64,000 bases of DNA from Branchiostoma belcheri (taxonomy: Eukaryota > Chordata > Leptocardii > Amphioxiformes > Branchiostomatidae): positions 107,068 through 171,067 of the forward strand of contig NW_017804276.1 of the NCBI RefSeq assembly GCF_001625305.1, written 5' to 3'. The notes beneath the pieces were generated by a model. It had not been told where the DNA came from and ran no database searches. It saw only the letters and a program-made list of their open reading frames with translations. Shown one piece after another: positions 12,401 to 24,400 of the stretch (its first letter is position 1; every line of letters starts with the position of its first letter). Both the position numbers and the translations under genes were made by a program.

Positions 12401-15400
12401 TTGTTTTTATGTGTCCGTAAATAATTTCATCAGGTTGGTAAAGGACTGAATAGCAAAGTTCTTTCTATCACAAACATTTGTTTTTCAAGCTGACGTTTTG
12501 ATGACCTTCCAAGTAACATCTAGGGTCAGTGCACAGTAAACCAGTCAGAATTGCCCTGATGAACGAAGATGACAGAAGGTCATCAAAACGTCGGCTTGAA
12601 AAATAAATGGTTGTGATAGAAAGAACTTTGCTATTCTGTTTTTGTGTGTGTTTGAATACAATCATAACTTTGGAATACCTGGTACTTTTGTATGTTGATA
12701 GGTTTTGATAAGACCTTGAAGTTAATAGGTTCTGGGCCCCCTGGCAGCTTGTTATGGTACTGCATCCAAACTTCCAAGATTTGATATCTTGTGTTCTGGA
12801 CTCACTATGCTATGTTCATTTTGCATGGTAAATTTAGACAGCTCTTGAATTTGGAAGAAGTGACGTGAGTTTGGATCCACTAGCACCTTGCTGTGGGACT
12901 GCAGGTGCATTTGTTCAAAAATCTTTGGAGGAAGTTAACTATCAAAAAGGTTTACAAATTGTTGTGATTTTTGGTGCATAGGTACATGCTTGACATAATT
13001 AGATGCTAATTTTGCAAATCAGCATAAAATTTGCATGATTGATTAGGAAAGTTTATAGATACTTTGTACTTCATGAATGATACGACTCTCAGCAATCTGT
13101 AGACAATATAGCCGATGTATAGCTGTCATGTGCATGTCCTTGAACGTCCTTTTACTACCAGTACTTCAGTTTTCAATACATGTTGTATCACTGAAAGCAT
13201 AAAACCATTTGGTAAAGCTATGAAATCTTGATGGGTCTTGTTTTTGAATTTCTGTGGGATAAAATCAAGCATGAAATAGAAATACGATTATTATGGATTG
13301 ATTAATGATAATTTAATTAAGACTAAAGGAAATAGAAATATAAGTAGAAGTACAAACTCTAATTACTCTCCAACCAAAAAAAACTACAATGAGCACATGT
13401 CCGCAAGTTACATGTATACACACATACAGAATATTTTGTCATTCGATTGTGATATTAGGGAGCAAGAGCCCAAGATGTATTTATTCACATTTTTGTCAAC
13501 GTACCAAGACTGGAGATGCGGTTGTCATCAAGGTAAAGCCTGAAGACCAATGGGAGACCTCGGAAGGCTCCGGGCTGTATCTTGGAAACGTTGGACTCTC
13601 GGACGTGAAGTGCGCTAACTTCTGGGCTGTTGGGGAAAGACCGCTCTAAAATCACCGGAGAACGGAGATGTTTGATGAAGATCGATTTGGTGGCTTTGTC
13701 GAAGTCAGTTGGTATCAAGTCAAGACATACGGGGAAGCTGTACTGTCCTCTGTATCCAATCCAGCTGCAGGGGGACCCCGCCCGTTTTTTGTCTGGGCAG
13801 AAACAGATGACTCGCCTGGTTAATCTGATTACAGTGGAGCGACAGCTGTCAGGGCACCGTAAAGCGGGTGCGGTCACGAGAAGTAAACGATTGGAAACCA
13901 CGAGTAGGAAGTAGAGCAGTGCCGCGTTTCGCACCATCGTGGTTACTGATTTCTTTGCCGATATATGTTACCAAATATCATGTCTACATTCGTGATATAT
14001 CTAGTAGGGCTGCTTGAATATACAAGAATTGACAGTTACACAATCAATTAAGTCTGAGGCACATGCACTTCAACCCTGTTCCAACAGGAGGGGGTGTGGC
14101 TTTTGAGGTTGGCACCAAAGTTCATTTCACATAATGGCTAAATGTCTTGCACTAGAACAACCAAATTTAGTGACTTTCCCGAAATACATCCAGCAGCAAT
14201 TTTATATATTGTATTTGCAGTTACTGATTTCTCCTTTGCCGATATATGTTACCAAATATGACGTCTACATGAATGTGATATATCTAGTAGGGCTGCTTGA
14301 ATATACATTTCATGTTACACAATAGATTAAGTCTGAGCCACATGCACTTCAACCTTATTCCAACAGGAGGGGGTGTGGCTTTTGAGGTTTGCACCAAATT
14401 TCATTTCACATAACGTCTGAATGTCTTGCACTAGAACAACCAAACTTGGTGACTTTCCCAGGAATACATCCAGCAACAATTTTATTTATTTAGGAGACTG
14501 AACTAAATGATTGGAAACCAGGAAGTACAGCAGTGTCATGTTTCGTGCCATTGTGGTTACTGATTTCTCCTTTGCCGATATATGTTACCAAATATGACGT
14601 CTACATGAATGTGATATATCTACATGTAGTAGGGCTGCTTGAATATACATTTCATGTTACACAATAGATTAAGTCTGAGCCACATGCACTTCAACCTTCT
14701 TCCAACAGGAGGAGGGGTGGCATTTTAGGTTGGCACCAAATTTCATTTCACATAACAGCTGAATGTCTTGCGCCAGAAAAACCAAATTTAGTGACTTTCC
14801 CAGAAATACATCCAACAACAATTTTATATATGTTGTATTTGCGGTTACTGATTTCTCCTTTGCCGATATATGTTACCAAATACCATGTCTACATTTCGTG
14901 ATATATCTGGTAGGGCTGCTTGAATATACATTTCATGTTACACAATAGATTAAGTCTGAGCCACATGCACTTCAACCTTATTCCAACAGGAGGGGGTGTG
15001 GCTTTTGAGGTTGGCACCAAAGTTCATTTCACATAACGTCTGAACGTCTTGTGCTAGAACAACCAAACTTGGTGACTTTTCCTGAAATATTTCCAGTAAC
15101 AATTTTTATGGCTTACGTGGTGTGGTGAAACATATAAAATTTGTTTTCCCTCATGTTTCTTCTCCTCCTCCTCCTTCTCCTGCCATTACTTTAAAATGGA
15201 TTCAATTTCTTCATTTTGGGGCCAAATAACATGAAATTTGGCAAGAAGGTAGAGTGGCCAAATACCCACAGGTATTTTTTCATTTTCTGGATACAGGCTT
15301 TTAAAATTGTTTTATTTCTTTGTTTTTTTGTTGCCATTTTTTTTTACTTTGAGTAAAACACGCGATTGCAAGACTTGGTCCAAATTCCTAACTGACAGTT

Positions 15401-18400
15401 CTAAATAGAACAGTCTCACTCACTTAGTCTGGTTCTACCAGGGTTCTACATGTTCCAATGTAACAGCAGAAGACGTTGGAAGATTCCATTGTTGCATTGG
15501 GGTATAGACTATTGGATCATTTCACATGTTGGACAGGGGTGATTTAGGAACAGTCCATTTGGGTCCATTTTTGGTACCGGGGATGTTGTGAAGCCATCTG
15601 CTGCATTTGCTCCTGAGCAAATGTTGGCCTTTCTGCATGTAGTTTTAGTAAATGAATATTGTCAGGAAAATTATGAAAAATATGACTACATTTCAGACAT
15701 TGATGAGTGCAGCCGACCAGACCTGAACGTTTGCAGAGGTGTGGCCCGATGTGTCAACACCCTGGCCAGTTACTACTGCACCTGTCCTGAACAGTACGAC
15801 TTGATCAGGGGCAGACAGTGTACCAGTATGTACTGTATATTGTTTATTTGTTTATTTATTTAACCAGGACATACATGTCGCCTATTGGCGGTTTTCAAAG
15901 ATTCCTGGGAGAATAACCCCAACAAAACTACATGACATTAAAGTTATAACAAAAGATTAAAGATGAAGTAACAAGTGTTACAAGTATCAAGTTCAGTTGT
16001 TAGAGTCATTGAGATGTTTTGTGAAAGTGCTATAGAATGATACACAGTTTTTTCTCTCTCTCTCTCTTTCTATTCAGTTTATCGTCAGTTGACAAAGTCA
16101 CAAATACGACCCATTGCCAGCACGTACTAAACGCTACCAAAATAGCCCTCTACCGTATATTGTTAACCTGTTAAACGATGGCATTTAGTTAAGATAATTG
16201 TGACATTTAGATTATTAATTGGTATCTTTGATAATTAATGTGTATCTTTTAAATATGTAATTCTACCTTTTTATATATATATGCATTGCGTCTTTTGAAT
16301 ATGTATTCCAATTTTTAAATATGTATTGTCACCTGTTCGCAGTTTGTAAACTTTTAGAGCGATTGTTTATGTCAACTTGTGAAATTGGTATATGTACATG
16401 AACTCACAAATGAATTTAGCTAATAAGCTGCGATGAGTTTGTATTCGCAAAATGAATGAATAAACCATTCTATTGTTCCCCGTAACCAAGGGTTAGACGT
16501 GCTTGCACACTGGTGCTGTATAGGATATTATGTGCATTGTTAGTCTAGTCCTGATCTACATTGTATCCATACTTTCAATCCTACTGTCGAAAGTTTGAAA
16601 TCTTTGACAACTAATTAGGCCGCACCAATGTATGTTCTTGATTCTAAGAATCTGCCCTTTAAGAGAGAGACACTGTTGTTACAGCACCTACATGTATGTT
16701 CATTCTTTTACAATTTTAAGTGTTAAAGCATAACACTGTCATAGGTACTCAGGCTTGAAATTCATTGTCGGGAATAGGTGCAATTGGGTGCACAAAAATT
16801 TTTTCGGGTGCACCATATGAAACAAAACCTAATTGCAGGTCTTTAATTTTACTGCTCCTCTTCTGAGCTTGAATCTAAAATGAGAGCTAACTTCAAAATC
16901 TTAAACATTGCTACAAGAAAGATTTTATTATTTTTTCTCATACTTAAAGACCAAGAATATCCGGTATACTATTATACACGTCTTCTAATGTTAAAAATTC
17001 TGGTGCACCGACAAAAAAAATCAGGTGCACAACTCCAATTTTGGGTGAACTAAGGTGCACATGAACCCCGAGTATTTCAAGCCCTGGTACTATAACAGCT
17101 CTAAAAAGATTACTGATGACATGTTGTTAGCCTGACTAAATCGCGCTCCTGGCGGCCGCCGCCCTAGGTTGGGGTGGGGGTCATTAACCTCCAGCCGAGA
17201 GCTTGTGTATACACAGGCTAACATGTTGTTACACCTTTACAGTTAAGAGTGGGTATGAGTGCATGTACCCCCAGAGAGCAGACTGTGACCATGAGTGTGT
17301 GAAGAGGCCAGGCCAGGGCCCAGACTCCTGTATGTGTCATGAGGGGTACAAGCTGGTCAACGGGAAGGACTGTGTCGGTAAGTGGGTTGGTGGAAAAAGT
17401 GGTCCAGTCCAGAATGGTCGGGGTGAGAATTCACACACATTTGTAAATTGTAAAATTGTTGAATCCTGTTGGAAAGACTTTATCACATGGTGGAATGCGA
17501 AAACACAATCTCAAATATGTTAATAGACAATAATAGACAAAAATTTTTTTATATGGACACATGTCAAACTCTCAGTTGAACATTTAAGCCATGTTGACGG
17601 TTAAGTATTATTTTGTCGACACACTGTACGCAATGAGACAGTAAGTTTAGGCTCACAGTTTGAAAACGTGTTGTTGTGAACAGGGTAAACCACCACACAC
17701 AATGTATTTGACAATGTATGTTTGTATGTCAGTATTGTAAGGCCACACCAATTTAATTCCCTGGTTAACGGATTCGCCCGCTTCATTTTTTTCTGATTTG
17801 TAAATAAAAAAAAAATTCAGAATCAAGTGCAAAATGGTCAGATTCAGATTCAGCTTTATTCATATTGGCATGACATGTTAAATTTAAAAACATGAATTGA
17901 GCCAATATTTCACAACGTTTGAAATACAGTGTTTAAAACAGCGTTTTAAATAAAATATTTCACAACGTTTAAAATATTTTGCCCTGAGCAGTTGAAAACA
18001 GTCATTTTCTTCCTAGTTGTCACAGTTATTCCATCTTTCAATGCAATGGTATCATTAAAAGTTCAAAATTCATTGTTTAAATTTTGAACCAGCCTAGTGT
18101 GTTGACCTCATGGCTCCTATCGTACCATTTTGGGCCATAATAGGATGCCTAGGCCTGTTTTTATTTTTTTTTTCGCCCGCCCGCCTGCTCCATTATTTTT
18201 CTACAAAAATCCGTTAACCAAGAAATCAAATTGGTGTGGCCTAATAAATGAATAAAAGAAAGAAGAAAAAAATTATTTTCCTGACAGACATCAACGAGTG
18301 TAACGTGACGTCCACCTCGCCTTGCGGTGAGAACTCGCGCTGTGTGAACACTCGGGGCAGCTTCAGGTGTGAGTGCTCCACCTCCTTCAATATCAATGAC

Positions 18401-21400
18401 ATCGACAACATGGCCTGCACAGGTAAGCAGCTTTCCACCAACATGCCCTCATGTTGTGCCCTTTAAGCCTTGGTCACAACCCGCCGTACGTGCTTTTTGT
18501 CCGTACGTTTTTTGGGAGGCTACATCTGCTCCGTTTTTTCTGAAAACATGGGGAAGGAGTGGCATCGACACACGTCACTCGTACGTCACTCGCACGGTTT
18601 TGCAAGGTGTAAGAGTGTGGTCTGCACGCCACGTCTGGCCGTGAGCGGTTGTGTGCATCGTACGTTGCGCAAGTGGTGAGTTGTACGTGTTTACAATGTA
18701 CGATCTCTGTGCGATTGCAACTTTACCGTACGTACGGGGCACGCACGTACTAGCACGCACTGGTGGTGAATCCGTAAACTTAAAGTTCTACGACGTGTCT
18801 GCGTGCTCTTAAATCCGCACGGATGCCCTGCGTTTGCCCACGTTTTTGCATGTAGACAGCACGCAGAAGCACGTATGGCGGGTTGTGACCGTCGCTTTAC
18901 ACGGCTTTCATTTTTTTTTTCACAATTTCATTATGTTCAACTTGGCATTTCATCAACCTAGACTGTAACTTTGGATTTTAATACTGTAACAGTGTGTGTG
19001 TGCTACAATAACATGATCATATCATCATCAAACTAACTAAACAGTTCATGCATTATGATTATGATCTTGTTCATTTTTCTTGCTTCAAACAGAGAACAAT
19101 GGACATTGGGGTTCGTGGGGCCAGTACCACGTCTGTCAGAAGCACTGTGACTACTCCGCTATGACCCGCCGCAGACACTGCAACAACCCCGCACCATCAT
19201 TCAACGGTGCCCCATGCAGGGGCTCTGGAACGCAGACGGTTTTGTGCGCCAAGTCCAACTGTGAAGGTATTGTTGATACAATTTGTATACCAGGGCTCGA
19301 AATTCATTTTTGGGAATAGGTGCACTAGTGCACCCAACCTAAAAATTTAGGTGCACAGAAAATTAATTTTTCGGGTTCACCATATAAAACAAAACCTAAT
19401 TACAGATCTTACTGCTCCTCTTCTGAGCTTGAATATCTTAAATGGGAGCTAACGTTAACTTCAAAATCCTAAAGTACTACAACAAAGATTTTCTGACACT
19501 TAGATGCCAAGAATATCCAGTATTACTGTATGCATTTAATGTGTACAAAAATACCTACAAAAATATTTAGGTGCACCCACAGAAAAGAATTGGGTGGACA
19601 GCTCCAAATTTGGGTGCACTAAGGTGCACATGCACCCAGTATTTCGAGCCTTGCTGTACAGTCAAACTTGTCTAAGGAAAAGTGGTCTTCTTCTAATAGA
19701 CCAGTGGTCTTTTTATACAAAAAGCTCGCTGGAAGACATTTGATAGAATGATGCACAATTTTTTTTTTTCCAAGAATTCGTTTTTGTTTTTCTTAAAAAT
19801 GTTTTTGAACACATACAAGTTGAACAATTTTTTGCACAAAGTTACATTTTTTTTCATACAGACTACATATCTACAATCTACTAGTATGTACAAATGTAGA
19901 GCCTCAGAGCTTTAAAAGCAGTGAAAGACAGTTGATCATACAGACTCATGTGGTACAGGTTTCAACAATGATGATAATTTTGTTTACTGAAGGAAAACAT
20001 ATTGTTTTTGCTATGTTTCTTCTTCCTCTTCTTCTCCAAATAAATAAGGTCAATGACCTGATGTCTGTCACCATGGTAACTAAGTGTTGGGTTACATCAT
20101 GTTGCAATTTTATAGCAAGAGGGATTTATGTTGATGCATCATTCTTGTTGTCAATGTTTGTCCGTAATTTACTGTTTGTCTGCCTGGGTATGATTTTTGT
20201 GGCTCAACGTCATACACTGTATGCAACTCTTACTCGGTTGGGTTAAGGCGGCCTAGGCTGATATTCATGTTTGAGTTCGGGCGTGTGTCTGCACGATGGC
20301 CACAGACATGTTTGGAACCCGAATCATGTTCCACCATGTTCGATATGACGTCATTAGAATAGAACACGTGTTCGAATTTGGGGTTACCGGCGGTCATTTG
20401 TATGTTTCCCCTGTAAACCTGTGTTGTTACGCATTTTGTTCACGGAGTATGACTTAAACGGCTTTACGCGCAGCTGAAAACAACATAATTGATCTTTAAA
20501 GTAATCCATGTTTACGTATTCATTAATCACTTTCTTATTAAATTTGGCTATTTTGCATAAATTTGGATGTTTTCTTACTGGGGCGATTTTTCAAACCAAA
20601 TATGGCCAAAAATAGCTGTTTCTTGTGATTTTGACCCAAAACTGAGACAAAATAGCCTCGGACGAAAATACAACGATGGAAGGTGTTATTACCAACTGTG
20701 TGTAAATTCATAAAATAAACAGCTATTTTTATAGCCAAAATGTGTATTTCTAACCCAAAATCCAGGTGTAGAAAAACTGATTCAGAAGTAATTTTATTCA
20801 ATGCGTTTCAAGTACAACTAAAACTGTGTGAAGTTGCGGTGCGACGAAGCTATCAAAAGTTACAAGCGTATGTATAGAATTATACTACTTTCCCATAAGC
20901 GTAGGACGCCTTAACCCAACCGAGTAGAATATAACCTTCAGCCTGCAAAGCTAGCTGTTTGTCACCAATACAGGGTTAGGCAGCAGTAGAGTTACCTGTC
21001 CGTGTTTCGGCTACAGTTTGTAATTGCTACCTTCCCAAGGTCAATAGTAACAGACACTATCATTCTTGTTGTGAAGCATTCATTTGTTAACCATCAAGAC
21101 ACACTAGATGTGTCATGATAGTGCCAAAGAAAGAGGCAAATCACTACTTTTCGTGGGTTAGTGCCGTGAAAGGGTTTTACTGACTCATCCACACATCCAT
21201 TAGTGCATCTTTTCTGACAGTCGTTAAGCTGTGGTTGTTCTGAAAGTTTGGTGTAATGTAGAAAATGTCCCATTTCAGGCTGGGGCAGTGGCGTCTTGTA
21301 GACAATTTGGCTTCAAAGTAAGGACTTTTTGCTGGGGGGAGGATCTTTTGCGTGATGAGTAGATACAAAATAAGTCTACCGGTAACTTTTTAGTACAGAA

Positions 21401-24400
21401 ATAAACCAAAAATTGATGGCAAATCGAATTGATCCCGACAGGTACCCATTACATACCTTCCATTAAACTAAGCTATCCAGACAAGTACAAAGCTTTGCCA
21501 TCAAACCAAGTGTTTCTTGACAAATAGCTCACAATCATTATATAGCCAGGGCATTTTTTATGTGGAGACTGGCTACAGATAAGAGGTGTAGCAATTGTAC
21601 CGTGGATTTTTAAGACTAATGCTGTTTCTTTTGCTCAAAGGGAAGGATTTGCCATAGGAAGTCCTACCTTTCAATCTTGATTTAGGTTTATTCAAATGCA
21701 TTTTGCAGCATTGTGAAAACCTGTACTATATACAGGGCTTCCAGCTTAAACAGTCCTAACATCACATTGTTTCCTAAATTTCTTAAAAGGTTAAAGGATT
21801 TTAGGATGAGTATTTAAAAGAACTCCTTAACCAAAAAGACTGCTCTTGGGTGGGTGGGTGTTACGCGGAGGAATTCAGGAAGTGGTGTAATACCAGATTA
21901 ATTACGTTTACCGAAGGAAAACATATTGTTTTTACTACGTTTCCTCTTCTTCTTCTTCTCCAAACAGTGACCTCTGATCTGACTGAACCAAACTGTCTTT
22001 CGCCATTATATTATAGTAACTGGTGTTGGGTTGCATAATGTTGCAATTTGATAGTAGGAGGGATTTAGACTCCTGTCACCATATGTGTGAATGTATTTGA
22101 GTAAGAATTAACAGAGCAGACCATAATTGTGAAGGTAAACATTATGCATTTGCTATATGCAAATATTACTTCTAGTTTACATCATACATCAATTTCTTTC
22201 TCCCCTCAGTTGACTGGGATGCTGATGAAAAGTCTGTCCATGTGACCTTTGAATCCATGTCTGCTCTGGAGGTGAGTAACAGTAACACAGGCCCAGAGAT
22301 CAGGGACATTTGGCATAAGCCACACCAATTTAATTTGTCGTTTCTCAGATTTTTTCATAAAAAATATGGAGCGACAAGGCAAAATGAAAAAGGCATCCCA
22401 AGATAGACTTTCTGTCTAATTTCGTCCCCAGTGGGTCCAGAAGGAGGAAGAGTTTCGGCGCCTGGTGGTGAACGCTGTGAACCAGTACTGTGAGAAGGCC
22501 TGGAACTTTGCTGCCTGCTGCCCTACAACTCCTAATGGGACAAGGTGAGACCTGATATTAGCCTTGTTCACACGGAAATGCTTGAACTGTGATTTGGGTA
22601 ACTCGCATTCCTCACATCTGGTCCACATGCCAGACATTCCTTTCAAACCGTGCCTGATCATGATTCTCCTAATCTACATTAGTTGTTTCGATGAAGGTTA
22701 GACATCCAGGTAATACGATATGCCAAAAAACAGTTACTCAAGCAACTGGATATGATTTTGAAAACGTCAGACGTTTCAGCTAGTATCCACTAGCTTTCGT
22801 CAGTGACTGAGAGACCAGAGGGGAAAGCAGGTTTATATACACAACCTGTTGATTGATATGCAAATAAAGTGAAGACAAATTTTTGGAAGTCGAAAAAGGA
22901 ACAAAAGTCAGACAAGTCAAGACAAGATGATGCAAATTAGTCTGAAAGCTCCTGTTATACAGGACAGGAGCTTAAGTGTGAGCTCAAATGTGAGGAGCCC
23001 AATTGTAACAACACCTACATCGGAGAGACAAGTCGACCGCTTAAAGTAAGGTACAAAGAACATTGCCGATCTAGTGCCAACGGCTACTCCTCAGCTGTTT
23101 TCCACCACCTACAACACAACCAGGGTCACTCTTTCAAACTCGAGTCCACGGATGTCTTAGACCGCGAAACACGCTGGTGGGAACGGGGTGTTAAAGAGGC
23201 AATATATGAAAGAATGTACAACCCCACCCTCAACAGGGAAGGGGGGCTACGGGTCGATCTTTCCGGCACTTGGGATTTGGCACTCCCAGCCCCGAGGACA
23301 GACAACACTTAAGCTCCTGTCCTGTATAACAGGAGCTTTCAGACTAATTTGCATCATCTTGTCTTGACTTGTCTGACTTTTGTTCCTTTTTCGACTTCCA
23401 AAAATTTGTCTTCACTTTATTTGCATATCAATCAACAGGTTGTGTATATAAACCTGCTTTCCCCTCTGGTCTCTCAGTCACTGACGAAAGCTAGTGGATA
23501 CTAGCTGAAACGTCTGACGTTTTCAAAATCATATCCAGTTGCTTGAGTAACTGTTTTTTGGCATACATTAGTTGTTGTTTGATGAAACACGCAAGGTAGC
23601 ATGTTATAAATATCAGAGGTCAACGACCTGCTTGCTGGTGCCCCCCTCCCAGCGTATCTCGGCCGAATGCCTACATCCTGCCAGAGGCGGTGAAGCTCGT
23701 CCTATTTTATTTGACCATTACTGCTCTTGAAGTTGCTGCCACGTAAACTTTGGTATGCATAGGAATAAAGAAATATCACCCCGTAATCCATGTCCAAGTG
23801 AAGTCACATTGAAATCGCATTGCGTTCAGACGCAAATCACAATCTGGGGAAACTGGTTCGAAACCACCTCTCAAAGTGGTTTGGGATCGAGGCGCTTTCA
23901 ATGTGATTTTGCACATTCAGATGGAGCCACTTGAAACCGGTTTTGGGGGAAACCACATGTCAAGCGCTTTCACTGATTCCGTCTGAGCAGGGCCATAGAT
24001 TAAAGGGAGGGGAGCAAGGTAATAAGCCAGCTCATGGTTCCAACTGTGCATGTGTGGGGCAGTGCAACTGTCCAACTGTGGGGCAGTTTCCAGTATAATG
24101 AATTCCATTTCTGCAAAACTTTGAATCTAATGACCTCCTCTGTTAAACCATCCACATGCACTAGTTTCTTTTTCTATATCTTTGTTTCCATGTATGATGT
24201 ACATGTAAGATGCAATGCTGTGCCTTTGGTAACTACATCCATGTTTTCAGCACCATGGAGAGGTCCAACAAAATGACGATTCTTTACTGTCTTATACTTT
24301 AAACACAAATAAATGCTTTGGGTATGGAGTTTGTGAAAGGCTTTGCTGCATTGAACGTTGTTTTCTATTTCTAGTCCTGGAGGCCGCCTTTGGTAATTAC

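Larger units (their letters stand above)
10783..13937 (-). pseudogene. Nested leucine-rich-repeat transmembrane gene with three frame breaks
   Basis: Two exons on the minus strand, inside the EGF gene intron between exons 10 and 11. In order: signal peptide ([18 protein letters not shown]), cysteine-rich LRR N-cap, about five LRRs, LRR C-cap (KCDVNLTWF...[13 protein letters not shown]), a membrane helix ([17 protein letters not shown]), then a long cytoplasmic tail with repeated PYAV/PYSV tyrosine motifs. One base is missing near 11888 (in the C-cap) and another near 11553 (a run of five G at the end of the helix); one extra base lies near 10921 (four C where sister repeats have three). Conservation on both sides of each break shows one original frame. 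Either this is a recent pseudogene or these are sequencing indels; I cannot separate the two. Confidence 0.7.
22560..23998. repeat. Older repeat that received Penelope-like element P1
   Basis: TTAGCCTTGTTCACACGGAA at the left and TTCCGTCTGAGCAGGGCCA at the right look like inverted ends of one element, now split by P1 at 22688-23563. Confidence 0.5.
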
